Origin: Athripsodes cinereus | Lineage: Eukaryota > Arthropoda > Insecta > Trichoptera > Leptoceridae | DNA: 64,000 bases | Reading direction: 5' to 3' | Assembly: GCA_947579605.1 (NCBI GenBank) | Contig: OX388327.1 | Location: 2,219,122 to 2,283,121 of the forward strand | Shown: piece after piece, positions 44,302 to 56,118 of the stretch | How positions within the stretch are numbered: the first letter of the stretch is position 1 | Layout of the letters: each line of letters starts with the position of its first letter | Notes under the pieces: model-generated | Databases searched by the model: none | Told to the model about the DNA's origin: nothing | What the model saw: the letters and a program-made list of their open reading frames with translations, nothing else | Program-made: the position numbers and the translations under genes

Positions 44302-44499
44302 CTAATAATTGTGTCATCGAGTTTCAAAATCGACTATAACATGTGTTTTTACATATTTTTTATTGTCATTTTCCTAAATTTTTTTTAAATTGTTTATGTG
44401 TGTTTTAGCATTTTTTTTTCTTCATCTTATTATTCAATAAAGTAGGTAGCTCAAATTTATGTATATATGTGTATTAATATTTCTAGCTGATTCTTATAT

Positions 44500-44655
44500 T
44501 ATGTGTGTTAATGTTATAATTGAAATCCGACCCTCCGCACAAGCATTTAGTTGCTTATGGAGGGAGCATTTTTAATGTGTGTTATATTGTTTTATTAATG
44601 TAATATCAATATATACTGTGTATTTATGAATAAAATAAATATTAAAAAAAAAAAA
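44500..44655 (+). mobile_element. LINE 3' UTR with poly-A
   Basis: Contains the hairpin CCCTCCGCACAAGC...TTATGGAGGG and ends AATAAAATAAATATT followed by an A13 run. No coding sequence. Confidence 0.5.
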
Positions 44656-44999
44656 ATAGTTTGAAAAATAGGGATCTGAATTGGTTTGCCCATTGTTGTA
44701 ATTAATTGTTATTGTATTTTTGTATTGTTTTTATTGTTATTGTTGTAATAAATATTTATTGTTACAACTGTATGATCCATATAGAATGAATAAAATAAAG
44801 ACACTTTTTCACGAATATTGAATCACATATAATGTTGTTGAATTCGTAGTTAAATATTCTATAACCGTGGAAAATTGTTTCTTTCAAAATACACCCCATT
44901 TGTACAAAAATAAATTAAAATAAAATGATGAGATAAGAATCCTGCTACATCCCTTTGTGTGTCTTTTAATATCCTCAATTATAACTCAACCGACCAATA

Positions 45000-45162
45000 A
45001 AAGTATTTTTTTGTTATAACCCTAAATACAACCTTATTCACTTTTCACAGTAAGCTAAAAGCTTGTGTCGTGAAAGGGATGTTTGCCGGCACCTGGGATC
45101 GAACCGCGAACCTCATGTGCGTGAGGCCGAGACTCTACCTCCAGGCTACTGACGAACTTATT
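45000..45162 (-). mobile_element. SINE-1 copy, reverse
   Basis: B box complement GGGATCGAACC at 45095-45105, A-box region in 'GACTCTACCTCCAGGCTA', and a body with 'TAAGCTAAAAGCTTGTGTCG'. Pairs with 5466-5720. Confidence 0.75.
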
Positions 45163-45242
45163 TTTATGTATACGAAATGAACAGTTTATTTTTATTCAAT
45201 AGCAAAATATATTTTAAAATTGAACTGTTAACAAACTTGTTT

Positions 45243-45560
45243 GACTTCAGGAAAGTAGGTATATACCTACTTGTATCAGAGATAGAATTAGAAATACTGA
45301 GATTAGAAGGATATGCGACACGGAGGACATAGTGAGATGGAGTAGGAAGAGGAGACGATTCTGGAGAGACCATATAGACAGGATGGCTGAAAACAGGATC
45401 GCCCACATTGCTGCAAAGAAGACACCGGCTGGCTCACGTTTGCGAGGAAGACCACCAAAGAGATGGAAAGATAGCTGGTCCTCAGGGTCACAAGAGGGAA
45501 TCACTTCCGAAACAACAGATCGATGATCTATCACACGAGGAAGAAGAAGAAGAAGAAGTA
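45243..45560 (+). mobile_element. RTE-like LINE C-terminus, family E
   Basis: Reads IRDRIRNTEIRRICDTEDIV, RWSRKRRRFWRDHIDRMAEN, RLRGRPPKRWKDSWSSGSQ and a stop, then (GAA)n. The frame is open over the whole tail domain. Confidence 0.8.
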
Positions 45561-46273
45561 TAATATTATTTTATCTAATTTTTCTGAATCGCAAAAATGT
45601 ATTATAGCGGATTTTGAAATTCAGCGACACAATATCACGTGTAATATGTGTAGAGAACACAGCTGGTAATTATAAACTATAAAACGGTTAAAGGTATTAC
45701 ACCTAATACTATAGGATACATGGTTTCTATAATAATTAGGAAGTTAATAAAATTACTGTAGAAATATTTTATTGTATATACTTAACGATCTGATACAGAT
45801 ACCTATGATAAAATAACACCTAGTAGTTCGATTTTCTTACGATGAATCAATCTTATATCAAGATACAATTTTTTTAATGTGTCGTTACGTTTTTATTAAA
45901 TTCATATTTAAAACAACACAGTTATACAATATTACAAGAATATGAATTGGATTATCCAATTTCTTCTCCTTTCTTCTTCCTAGAACTATCCCAACTTATT
46001 GACGCTGAAGTATATTGTTGTAAGGCTATGGTTGCTAAAATTGTATATCGATGATTTAGCACAGAAGACATATGTCCACATTTTACAGTTTCAAGAAAAC
46101 AGGTTTTCAAAGTTTGAGATTCTCAATTTATTAACTAGTTTTAAATTAATTCAGAAGGTGTCAAATATCTTATGTCACAACACAACATATGTGCACGAAA
46201 CAATGTTCATTTATGGATGTGTGACATCTGGTTTTTATTGAATATTTCGATAATGATGTAAATATTATTGGTA
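45561..46273. other. Spacer, nothing recognised
   Basis: AT-rich. The open frame at 45999-46241 has no domain or splice context. Confidence 0.4.
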
Positions 46274-46309
46274 ATCGGTTATTAGGACATAGATGACCTA
46301 ATAACCGAT
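46274..46309. repeat. Perfect 13-bp stem-loop
   Basis: ATCGGTTATTAGG, a 10-nt loop, then CCTAATAACCGAT. Isolated; the function is unknown. Confidence 0.7.
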
Positions 46310-46389
46310 CTTGTACATAATATATCAACTCATTTTATCTTAATAGTGGACATGAGTTTTTTGTGCTTTAAATCATCGTTATTATTTTG

Positions 46390-46575
46390 CTCCGTATGCC
46401 ATCGTCATCCAAACCATTTCTCCGCAGGATCCTATTGCATGGTATTATCCAGGTATTCTTTGGTCTCTCTCTTGATGGATGTCGAGGGAGATTTGTTGAC
46501 ATGACTTTGTTAACGATCTGTTCTGGTGTTCTCTGCTTTATGTGCCCGTACCATCTTAGTTACCTCTCTTCTAGC
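46390..46575 (-). mobile_element. RTE-like LINE fragment, further lineage
   Basis: Minus strand in pieces: RWYGHIKxRTPEQIVNK-like (from AGATGGTACGGGCACATAAA), VMSTNLPRHPSRER, then CNRILRRNGL. Frameshifted. Confidence 0.55.
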
Positions 46576-46888
46576 TTATTATTAATTATATCATTATAAA
46601 TAAATCAATATTTTATTGAGATACATGTTGTTTCTTTTTTACAGATTATTTGATAATGCACATATAATTTCATCGAAATGAACCTTGACAGTCTATCAAT
46701 TAAACACTAATGAATAAATCTGAATAAGTAAAAAGGTTCATTTTTCTGCATACCAATATTTTAATTAATCTTTTAAAATAGGTTGCTAACCAAAAATATT
46801 ATACATATCTATACAGTAAAATATTTTTATCGATATTTTAAAAAAAAAGAACAAATATTGTTTTAGAATATTAACTAATTATTTATTG

Positions 46889-47712
46889 ATGGCTGAAAGT
46901 GAAAGTGATCTACAGCGAATGATGACGTGTGTGTACGAAAATTGTTCGATGAATGGATTGACAATGAATGCAAAAAAGACAAAAATCATGGTGTTTGAAA
47001 GAGGAAGTGAGAGAACAGTATGCCAGGTATTGATTGACAACGAAGTGTTAGAGCAAGTTGACGAATGTGTATACTTAGGTAGTTTGTTCACAAGAGATGG
47101 GAAGAGTGTGAAAGCGATAGTGAAAGGAGAAAAGTTGCTGGCAATAAGGTAAATGGTGCAATCCGACCAATAATTGCAAATAGAAACATATCTACAACAG
47201 CTAAAAGGTTGATGCACTCTGCTATCTTAGTGCCAACACTTATGTATGCAAGTGAGACGTGGACATGGTTAAAGAAGGATGAAAGTGACATAAATGCAGT
47301 TGAAATGAGATCGTTGAGAAGGATGTGTGGTAAAAGTCGGAGAGATCGTGTGCGTAACAGTGATATACGAAAGGAATGTGGAGTGAAAGTTGGTGTAATA
47401 ACAAGGATGAATGTAAATAAGTTAAGATGGTTTGGGCACATGGAAAGAATGAATGAGGACAGAATGACTAAGAAGATATATTTGGCTGAGAGGAATGGTG
47501 CTCGGAGACGTGGACGTCTGAGGATTAAATGGCAAGATCATTTAAATCAAATCCTACAGGACGGTCACGTGTTGAGCACATTGAACAGGAGAGCATGCAT
47601 GAGGAATTGTATGACAGTGACGAAAGAGAAAGATGTATGCAAGGATAGAAGGAAGTGGCGCTCGATCCTTTCTGCCTACCCCGCGAGGGAAGCGGCGTGA
47701 TGGTATGTATGT
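46889..47712 (+). mobile_element. RTE-like LINE family A, best copy, 15-bp TSD
   Basis: ACTAATTATTTATTG is perfectly duplicated at 46874-46888 and 47713-47727. The insert encodes the end of the RT palm and thumb (AESESDLQRMMTCVYENC, MNAKKTKIMVFERG, VYLGSLFTRDGK), a single frameshift near 47140, then SAILVPTLMYASETWTWL, VNKLRWFGHMERMNEDRMTK, RRRGRLRIKWQDHLNQIL and RRKWRSILSAYPAREAA to the stop at 47700. Tail GCGGCGTGATGGTATGTATG. The perfect duplication points to a fairly recent insertion. Confidence 0.88.
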
Positions 47713-47727
47713 ACTAATTATTTATTG

Positions 47728-47940
47728 TGCAGATGGCAAAACCGATCAGATATCTCGATTGGAGAACCATGTTTTTGCTTCTATGGTTTGCAAAGAGCGT
47801 TTCTCGATTGATGAATCTTTCATTGTTTTTTGTAGGTATGAATATTGTTGTATTTTCAAAATCAGATTGACAATGTCCTAACAAGAGGAAAGACGTCTCT
47901 CTCGTCAAATAAACAAAAAGTATAATAAAACATTTGTTTT
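47728..47940 (+). mobile_element. Family Z head joined to a half family Y arm
   Basis: 47728-47775: 'CAGATGGCAAAACCGATCAG', 'ATATCTCGATTGGAGAACCA'. 47863-47935: 'AGATTGACAATGTCC', 'GAAAGACGTCTCTCTCGTCA'. Both are truncated. Confidence 0.6.
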
Positions 47941-47946
47941 ATTTAT

Positions 47947-48003
47947 TTCGCGATAAAAATAGGACATTCTGGATGGTTGTCAAATCTCAGTGCTGTATAC
48001 TAC
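47947..48003 (-). mobile_element. S1 fragment
   Basis: 'AGGACATTCTGGATGGTTGTC', the central S1 block, directly followed by the family D LINE tail. Confidence 0.5.
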
Positions 48004-48229
48004 TACTACTACTACTTCCGATGGCCGAACAGCCCTTGTAGGAACTTTGCCTCCGAAACAATAGATGTCCAAGCCTTTCTATCTTGAGCAATGGAGTGCC
48101 AGTCGTCTTTAGCATTAAGCTCCTCTAGATCTCGGTTGATGTTGTATAATAATCTTTGTCTTGGTCTGCCTAACGGTCTTCTGCCCTCGGGTATACCCTG
48201 CAGAATACATTAGTCGCCCTTTCTTCTCC
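48004..48229 (-). mobile_element. RTE-like LINE family D, second copy
   Basis: Complement encodes DDWHSIAQDRKAWTSIVSEA then KVPTRAVRPSE-like, matching 4640-4958, with a (TAG)n tail at 48001-48015. Confidence 0.75.
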
Positions 48230-48839
48230 TTTTATTCATTGCTGTATTAGAGATATAAAATCTCTTTATTTATTTTTCAACAAGTGTGAAAATTGTGTAT
48301 TCGAATGGTGATAAAAGCCTTAAAAATGCACTTTTAAAAATATAAAATGCACCGTATTTTTTCTAATTTTCTGTACTATTTTTTTAATTGATTTTTTTTG
48401 TGAAAGTTCCCCATAAAAATCGTACCATATTTTTGATCTTGTTAAAATATCGTTTACTGTATCCAGTTCGCAGGAACATTTCTTCACGTACTCAACTTCA
48501 ACACGAATCTATTAAATTCTAATAAGATTTTTATTAATAAGATTATGATTACTATATGTCATACTTACTGTATAACATTGTTATTAAGATTAGTTTGGCA
48601 TCTGTAGGTTAAATAAATAAACATACTTATTCATATTATAATATGTACATATTTATTGTGTGGATTAATAATAATTTATCATATTATTAAGTACCTTTAA
48701 TATTTTGATCGAACTATTTATCATTTACTTTCAAATATGACATTATCAGATGTTATGAAAGATAATGAGAATTATGTCATTGATTTATTATATCTTTTAT
48801 TTAAAAAAAAATATATGAGTATATAATGTTAAATTACGT

Positions 48840-49020
48840 TCTTCGTATCGAGGAAGGGGTTCTAATTCCAACCACTTTCCCCTGGATGTTTCAAGAACAT
48901 CAGTTCTCATGTGATCCAAGCAGTCTACATAGAGTAAAAGTATTTTTCAATTTGATCCAAGAGTGGGTTTCTGGTTGACCTTATGGGTTTTTATCTGCAA
49001 AGCTCACTCGATAATTAATA
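48840..49020 (-). mobile_element. LINE 3' UTR copy (family of 12640)
   Basis: 'CCTGGATGTTTCAAGAACAT', 'CTCATGTGATCCAAGCAGTC', 'AGTAAAAGTATTTTTCAATT'. Matches 12770-12935 (same orientation) and 56820-57000 (opposite). Confidence 0.65.
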
Positions 49021-50190
49021 CTCCCTTGATGTATGACACACACAACATTATCATATATTATGTAGAAAATTACATATCCTTTTTAAAATATATCTTACAG
49101 TTAAGGACTTAAATTATTACAAAATATATAATGTGCGTGTATATTTATTGCCAGGATAGGGATTCTCTTTTGAGTTGTTTCTTTTGTGATTTTTTCTGTC
49201 TTGCTTTTTTTTGGATTTCCTTTTTTATCTGAGACCGCCTTGACCAAAAGCTGTTATAGTCTCAGACTAAAACAAAAAGAAAAGTACTCCGTATATCAGA
49301 AAGAAGGTTCCCAATAGGGTTTTTCGAAGATGGAGGAGTAAATTTGTTTTTTTTTTAACTGGTTCTGGTTTAACTGGCTAGTTCAAAAATATTGCTAATT
49401 ATAGAAGTTCGTAAAAAATAGAATAAAATCTTATGAAACAACATAAAAAGGCTGCAGTGGCTCAGGCATGTAGAAGGAATGGATGATAAAAGAAAGACCT
49501 GAATCTTGTACTCCCGCAAGATCGTATCTAAGTGGTATAATTGCTAAGCAATGTGTTTTGTCCTAACATTATTTAAAAACTAAGCTGGGATATATTTTCG
49601 TAGTAAATTAAAATATATACCCGTCTTTTAAACTCTGTTTTTTATGGTCGTAACATTTAATTTATCGGCCACTGCCCCTAAATATTGCCCTCCAATAATT
49701 ATCTTTGAGTTTTCTTCCGCCCGCCTGGAATACATCAGCTAAGACAAGGGAGTACTATTCCCCACGTTGAGGAGAAAACTAGGTTAGAGTGATATTAAAC
49801 TACCTACATCGAAAATGCATTCACGACGGTCACTATAATATTATGACGCAATATCTCTGCGTTTTAATACAATGAAATTCCTATGAAAGGTGGACAGTAA
49901 TGCAGCAATAAATTATAACGCAATTATAACTTTCGTGCATTAAAACAATGTTATTTATATTTTATGGTATTGTTCCATATATTATAATACAATAAGAAAT
50001 GTTGCAATAATAACAAATATCGAAATGCATTTTGCGTTGCATTTGTGTAGGCAGTGCAATTTCTGCACTAATAAAACATCGACATCTCTTAAACCTTTTT
50101 TATTTTATTTATTAAAAACCAGTGATATAACTTCAGATAATACATATGAGTACAAAAAATATATAAGAGATGATGAGAATATTTACTATT
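49021..50190. other. Spacer, nothing recognised
   Basis: No repeat family or gene recognised. 49850-50060 is unusually rich in CAATAAT/GCAAT-like words but has no structure I can name. Confidence 0.4.
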
Positions 50191-50194
50191 TTAT

Positions 50195-50530
50195 TTTTGT
50201 TTAACCGGATTTGGACAAAACGTGCAGATGACAAAACCAATCTGACATTTCGATTGGAGAACCATGTTTAAATAATGTAAAATTGTACAAAATCCAATCG
50301 TAAGAAGTAAGAATGGCATCCCAACGCTTACGAATTGGCTCCTGAGCCCGTAGACAATTTGTACTTAGCGATCGTCTACTGGCGAACTTTTCGACAATCT
50401 ACCTACACGTACCGTATAATTATGCGTTATTGTTGCAGTTATTGACGAAAATTCGTTTGTAGGCGATCGCCAAGTACAAATTGTCTACGGGCTCAGGCTG
50501 GTTTAAGTGATCACTTTCAGTGTCCATGTA
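50195..50530 (+). mobile_element. Family Z repeat, longest copy, with nested MITE X
   Basis: 'TTTAACCGGATTTGGACAAA', 'TTCGATTGGAGAACCATG', 'GGCATCCCAACGCTTACGAA', then MITE X (50344-50494), then 'TTTAAGTGATCACTTTCAGT'. It shows the order of family Z beyond the hairpin. Confidence 0.7.
50344..50494. mobile_element. MITE family X nested in family Z
   Basis: Ends are almost perfect inverted copies: GAGCCCGTAGACAATTTGTA then CTTAGCGATCG or CTTGGCGATCG. 151 bp. The core 'CGTATAATTATGCGTTATTG' is shared with 20794 and 62769. Confidence 0.8.
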
Positions 50531-50639
50531 CAACGTTCACGAATTCCGCCATTCTCACTGTCACGATATAAGAAACAATTGATGCAAATCATAAAATATA
50601 GGTAAGAGACAAAAATATAAATTATCCGTTACTCTAATT

Positions 50640-51417
50640 CAGTGGTTCTTAACCTGGGTTCGGTGAGTCAGTCTTGGGGGTTCGGTGAAAATCATTTTAA
50701 AGGCAAGGTAGTTTTGCGAGTTGGAAAATGATGAAATCATTGAAATCAGCAGAGCCAGGTTCAACAGCAACTCTTCAGAAGAACATCGCTCTCAACGTTT
50801 TGGTGTCAACAAATGGAAACATACCCTGTTATTGCTAAGAAAGCTCTGGAGATTTTTATACCGTTTGTTACAACATATCTTTGTGAGCAATCCTTTTCGA
50901 AGATGTTGGATATATAAACTAAGAACAGGAATAGACTTTGTTGTGAAAATGACATGAGAGTGGCACTTGCCAAGGTAAAGCCGCGAATTTCTGAATTGGT
51001 TTCTGAAAGGCAACAGCAGAAATCACACCGATTTGAAGTAAATATTAATTAATATGTTTCATGTTTTGATTTAACCATGAAAATTTAATGTTTTGATCTT
51101 TTTTTATATATATTTTTTCATTTTGTACACTTATAAATAAATATACACCATGTTTTGAATTTGAAAAATCTAATTTTATTTTTCAAATTAGGAGGGTTTC
51201 GGTGATTGCATATCGTCGTTGGATCAATGAAACCTCTTATGTGTCAATTTTTTTCGAATATGAGATATTGGTATCAAACGACTCGTCTCGTCGGGCCGAA
51301 CAATTTGGTACCAATATCTCATATTCGAAAAAAATTGACACATAAGAGGTTTCATTGATCCGACAACGATATGTAACTGGTGGGGTTCGGTACCCCCAAA
51401 AAGGTTAAGAAACACTT
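50640..51417 (+). pseudogene. hAT transposon relic with transposase C-terminus
   Basis: TIRs CAGTGGTTCTTAACCTGGGT and complement AAGTGTTTCTTAACC; perfect 8-bp duplication CTCTAATT (50632-50639, 51418-51425). The interior encodes DEIIEISRARFNSNSSEE, a frame change, then METYPVIAKKALEIFIPF, VTTYLCEQSFSKMLDI, stop, TKNRNRLCCENDMRVALAKV and KPRISELVSERQQQKSH. YLCEQSFSKM...NDMRVAL is the hAT dimerisation domain of the ZBED5/FAM200-like group. It is internally deleted and dead. A palindromic MITE is nested at 51209-51373. Confidence 0.88.
51209..51373. mobile_element. Palindromic MITE nested in the hAT relic
   Basis: CATATCGTCGTTGGATCAAT and its near-complement at the right, continuing through GAAACCTCTTATGTGTCAAT and CGAATATGAGATATTGGTA: arms of about 66 bp around a ~30-bp loop. 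Confidence 0.85.
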
Positions 51418-51773
51418 CTCTAATTACTTCATCTAACCGCAGACGGTGTATACATATAAATTCTTTTGCTTATTCCTAGAGAATATTCTCAAATGTTTTT
51501 TTTATGACACTTTTTGATTTGATTTTAATTATGCAAATGCTAAATTTAATAAAAGTTAGGTAGAAGAAGAGGTATTGGCAGAATATGTGACGTCATGGCT
51601 TGAAAAATCTTTTTTAGCCTTGCTGGAGCATCACGCGACTGAGGAGAGCATAATAATATTATTATTTACTGGACTGGCCAGTTGAAAGCTATCCCAAATC
51701 TTTCGAGTTCCTAATTACAGTGTTGTTTGAGAGCAATGATATTAAAATGAAAGCTAGAGTAATAAACAATAAT

Positions 51774-51838
51774 GCGGCTGGTCTGCTGGCTACCCCACTT
51801 GTGCAATATGCCGTGTTGCTGAAGTAATAGTAGTAGTA
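51774..51838 (+). mobile_element. S1 3' fragment
   Basis: 'CTGGTCTGCTGGCTACCCCA', 'CTTGTGCAATATGCCGTG' then (TAG)n: only the 3' tail is left. Confidence 0.65.
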
Positions 51839-52109
51839 ATCAACAATTCAAGCAAAATGAAGAAGGAGAGAACGTTTGAATGTTTGGTTTTTCGATTATT
51901 ATTATTTTAACTGTATCATTACCATCCCTATATTAATTAAGGAATGCTATAATTTATGAAATTCGTATCGGTATGCACTTGGACTCCACCCAACGCACAG
52001 TGCGGAACTTAAATCAGCTGATAGTAAAACATATTGAACCTAAATATTATTTTATTGATAAAATACTTGTACTAGATTTCTTACAATGTTCAATCATTTA
52101 TGAGTGAAA

Positions 52110-52312
52110 TTAATGGCTGGTGTGTCACAGAAGAAATTCTTTTTCCTTCAATTTCGGTTCCCGGCCAGAGCAAAATGAAAAAAAAGCCTTTTTCTAATTG
52201 TTATGAACCTAACGAAAAGGTCATCCTTCACTTTGTTCTGGCCGGGAATCGAACCCGGGACCTCATGACTAAAAGGCAAGAACATTTCCTCCACACCACA
52301 CCGACCGTCGAA
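52110..52312. mobile_element. Two SINE-2 heads in head-to-head (inverted) arrangement
   Basis: Left, plus: GGCTGGTGTGTCACAGAAG to CGGTTCCCGGCCAGAGCAAA. Right, minus: complement of GGTGTGGAGGAAATGTTCTT with B box GGTTCGATTCCCGG and GCCAGAACAAAGTGAAGGAT. The inner parts are complementary, so a transcript would fold on itself. Confidence 0.7.
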
Positions 52313-52396
52313 TTTGTTTTGTACATCGAAGGAGTCTATTAAATATATTTCACACATGGAGTATTTTAGCAGGCCAGCCCTTCAAGACAAGATTAA

Positions 52397-52620
52397 CATA
52401 CATACATACCATCACGCCGCTTCCCTTGCGGGGTAGGCAGAAATGATCGAGCGCCACTTCCTTCTATCCTTGCATACATCTTTCGCTTCCGTCACTGTCA
52501 TATAATTCCTTATGCATGCTCTCCTGATCAATGTGCTCAACACATGACAGTCCTGTAGGATTTGATTTAAATGATCTTGCCATTTAATATTCGGACGTCC
52601 ACGACTCCGCTCACCATTCC
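52397..52620 (-). mobile_element. RTE-like LINE family A 3' fragment
   Basis: Complement matches the last ~65 codons of family A (WQDHLNQILQDC, RKWRSIISAYPAREAA-like) with a (TATG)n tail. Scattered substitutions. Confidence 0.75.
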
Positions 52621-53039
52621 TAATTTAATAGAGTAACCATGCTGTTAATTTGCGAAACTATGTATAATATTCGATATAATGTTAGTATGAACATACTTAT
52701 ATTAACGAGAATGTTCGCGAAACTTTATTAAGAATGATATTTATTATTAAGTCATTTAAAAATGAATGTGTAATTTTGATAAATGAGACAAAAACCCTAA
52801 TTACTATGCACTGTTTTATTATTAAGCAATAACGTATAAAAAAACGAATACGAATTAATTCGCAATATTAAATTGTTGCTAAGTAAAGCAAACATAGTAT
52901 TGAAAAATATATCAAAACATAATAAAAAACGATAAAATATGTTGTTTGTCTGTATAAATAGATTTCAATATTGAAATGATCTCAGGGAAATTCTGTCAAA
53001 GTGCTCTAAAAGTGTGATGATCAAAATTTTCTTAATTAT

Positions 53040-53155
53040 TTATTTATCGTGTCGAAACCCAGAAAACCAATCAAATTGATTTCCAGTACTGTGCAAAACG
53101 CACAGCACGTGAAGATACGTCAAAAATATCCTCCATAATGCATGCGACAGGGTAC
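53040..53155 (+). repeat. Unclassified repeat, shared with 57045-57160
   Basis: 'CAGTACTGTGCAAAACGCAC', 'AGCACGTGAAGATACGTCAA', 'AAATATCCTCCATAATGC'. The two copies are in the same orientation and about 88% alike by eye. It has no terminal structure. Confidence 0.6.
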
Positions 53156-53279
53156 CTACATGCGAAGGTTCATGTAGGTAACAATCTGAAAAAAAAAATG
53201 GAAAATCTGGAGACAACGTTTCCTCTATGTCATGATAAATATTATATGTTATTGGATAAGAAATAATTAAAAAAAAACA

Positions 53280-53477
53280 CTCTTCTTCCATCCGGAAGGG
53301 TTCCATCGGCCCGGGCTAGCCTCTTTCACAATACACCGTTCCTTTAACAACGACATCAGAGCACAGAGAATGTCGTGGGAAGAGATGACGCGATTGGCAC
53401 AGACACGCTCTGAATGGAGGAAGTTGGTTTCTGCCTTGTGCTCCCGAGAGGAGCGTTGAGGGCGATGACGATGAGTA
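53280..53477 (+). mobile_element. RTE-like LINE family C 3' fragment
   Basis: 'CGGAAGGGTTCCATCGGCCC', then MSWEEMTRLAQTRSEWRKLV-like, then 'GAGAGGAGCGTTGAGGGCGA' and a GATGA tail. One frameshift. Confidence 0.75.
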
Positions 53478-53479
53478 AT

Positions 53480-55425
53480 TTAAATCTAGTCAGTTGTTTA
53501 TTTTACGAGCAATGCCGGGTTCAAATACCATAAAATTAATTATAATTAATTTATAAAACCACCGGTTACATTATCTATTGGATTAATTAATTTTTCTCGT
53601 GTTTTTATTACTTATTTATTCGTCAGGACTTTAAGTGATTAAAATTTTATATGAATTTGAAGGTTTTTTGTTGAGAATTGTAACATGATTCGTGACATAA
53701 TAATTTCATACTTGGCCACTTCTAATAGTGCTACTTGCACGTCTTTCCAATATTAAAATTCTTCTTAGTCACTATTTTCACTTTTTATGTTTTAACTTTG
53801 AAGTTTTCATCCACATTTTTAGACGTTTTGAATAGTATTAATGTGCTTTTTCCATTAATTTTCTCAAGAATGTAAACATTGTTTGGTGTACTGATAGAAC
53901 CAAATTAATAAAAGGAACAGGAGAAGGAGTCTAAAGGCCATGCTTCAAGTTAATTATGAGGAAATCCCACTTGTATTTCAATCAGAAATATGTGCTTTTT
54001 TTGGAAAAATACATTCAGTTCAACCTTGACAGAGGATACTCGTATTATAAAGCAACACATAGCTTTGCCACACGACCAATTACTCTAAAATGATTCGGAA
54101 TTGCCTCCTACTCCTCAAACTAGGCGAGAATACAAAATTACCCATCTTTGAGTACCTGGACACTTTTAAGTTGAGGACAATGGTCGAGCCTGAGAAGTTG
54201 TCGAAAAAGAAGACCAGAACCGTCTTGTGATCTAGGAAAAATCAAAACTAGATTTTGATTTATTTTATTTGGCATATCAACAGACTTTTTACAATTAATA
54301 TAACACATACAATTATTTAGCAGTCCACTTACTGATAGCACGTTAAATTAACAAATACAGAAACAATACACATTAAGAAATGAAAAATAAAATATACAAA
54401 AAAAAGAACAAAAGAAGAAGAATAATGATAACTCAAAATATTAAAGAGAAAGACTAGGGAAAGAAGAAATTCGACTTGAGGATAAATTTGGATTTCAAGG
54501 CGTAGTAGATTGGAAATGAGTGTAATCAAAACCAGAATTATTCGATTCAAACGAACGACACGAAAGTCCGAGCCATCAGATTGCCAACCAACCGCCTTTA
54601 ATATTTTATTTCGCATAGGTACATATTTTACATGCGTAATTTGTTTTCAATCACCAATCTTGGTTGGTCAACGTAATCCATAGTCAAATAAAACCTAATT
54701 GTGGATTTTATGTGAAACCTGTATCGAACAGGATTCGCAATCATTATCATTATTATTACCACATACCCTTTCCCTTTAGCCTCGGGCAACACCTGAGTGA
54801 CCAACACCGGGTACATCAATTAAAAAATTCCTGGGCCTCATGCAAAGTCTATAAATTGGACAACTAAATTCAAACCACTAAATTTAATATGACGGTGACG
54901 CACTGGGGTATCGCATGCCCACTTTAAAAAAAATATCTATTTATATGGTGATATATTTTTTTCTCCTCATCCCTACTTCTTTTTCATCAGGTTCGTTAAA
55001 TGTTTTCTATGAGTTGTTGTCAAAACATGTCAATGCAACTTAACAATATTATCTGTAGATTTCTTTCTATTGTCTATGATCATGTTTGTATCCGCGCATA
55101 TATACGATTGCAAACTTGACTTTCTCCACTGTCAAAATCCATGCTTGAATAAACTACACTTCGCTTCAATACCGACATCTTTTTTAAATCCCCGATTGCA
55201 TTTCCCCTTGAACGAGTTGCAGGCCAACAGTTGTATCTCGTTTTTATATATTTAATAAATGCTTGTGCATTGATGTTTTTTTTATATCGGAATGAAATTA
55301 TAGGATTAATATTTTTGTGTACATGAATTTCTGTAACTTATATTAAACGCCTGTTGACACACTTCGGTGTAAAAAAAGTGTTTTTAACAAAGTAAATTTT
55401 ATATATTTTTTTAAAAATTTTATTT
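53480..55425. other. Spacer with old repeat traces, no gene
   Basis: 54260-54360 shares 'TTTAGCAGTCCACTTACTGA' with 19730-19760. 54740-54800 has 'CATACCCTTTCCCTTTAGCC', probably LINE-derived. Otherwise unrecognised AT-rich DNA. Confidence 0.4.
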
Positions 55426-55430
55426 TGGTT

Positions 55431-55575
55431 ACCGGGTTAGTTGGAAGACATCGCATTTTAGCGATAAACTCGCCCTCTGTACATTGAATTTATAATAGTT
55501 ATTTTTATGACACTATTTTATTATGTAATATTGTAACCAATGTACAGTGAAGAATAAAATAAATAAATAAATATA
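55431..55575 (+). mobile_element. LINE 3' tail
   Basis: 'ACCGGGTTAGTTGGAAGACA', 'TCGCATTTTAGCGATAAACT', 'CGCCCTCTGTACATTGAAT' and an (AATA)n end; nearly identical to 453-600. Confidence 0.65.
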
Positions 55576-55871
55576 TTCTATTCCAGTATTGAAATTTAAT
55601 ATCGGTTTTTTTGTTTTATTTTACATTCTTTTTTTCTGTTTTATATGTCCTATGTATTCTTATATATCTAAACTGGTTTTACGCTCAAACATGCTAATCA
55701 AACATTTTATTAGGTTTACCAGATGACTTTGCCTCAATGCAATACGTACACCTTTTGTGCAAATTTATGTTTACAATTACACGTGTTTATTATTATTAAA
55801 TAAGTGAAAAAAAAGTAGATTATGGGTAATCTTAATATGTTTTTTGTATAGTTTAAAAAGATAATCAATCC

Positions 55872-56118
55872 ACAATCCCGTGGAGCACCCGGTAAAGAAT
55901 TGGTCTCCCACTCTTCTCCGTAAGTTTTCGAGTGTCCTGTAAAAGGCAGGTGTTCGATAAAATAAAAAACATTTTACATCTTACATTCAGCGATGAGATT
56001 TGCCACCTTCCTGAATGCCTTAATTTTTGTTGACATAGTGAGGACAGCTACTTTGTTTTTTTTTTAATTTTACCCAGCTTGTGGGAAATACCGTGATGGT
56101 ACAGTTGAAGAAGCAGTA
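55872..56118 (+). mobile_element. S1 element, near complete
   Basis: 'CGTGGAGCACCCGGTAAAGA', 'CTCCCACTCTTCTCCGTAAG', 'GTAAAAGGCAGGTGTTCG', 'GCTTGTGGGAAATACCGTGA'. A T-run replaces the 'CTGGCTA' block. Confidence 0.8.
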
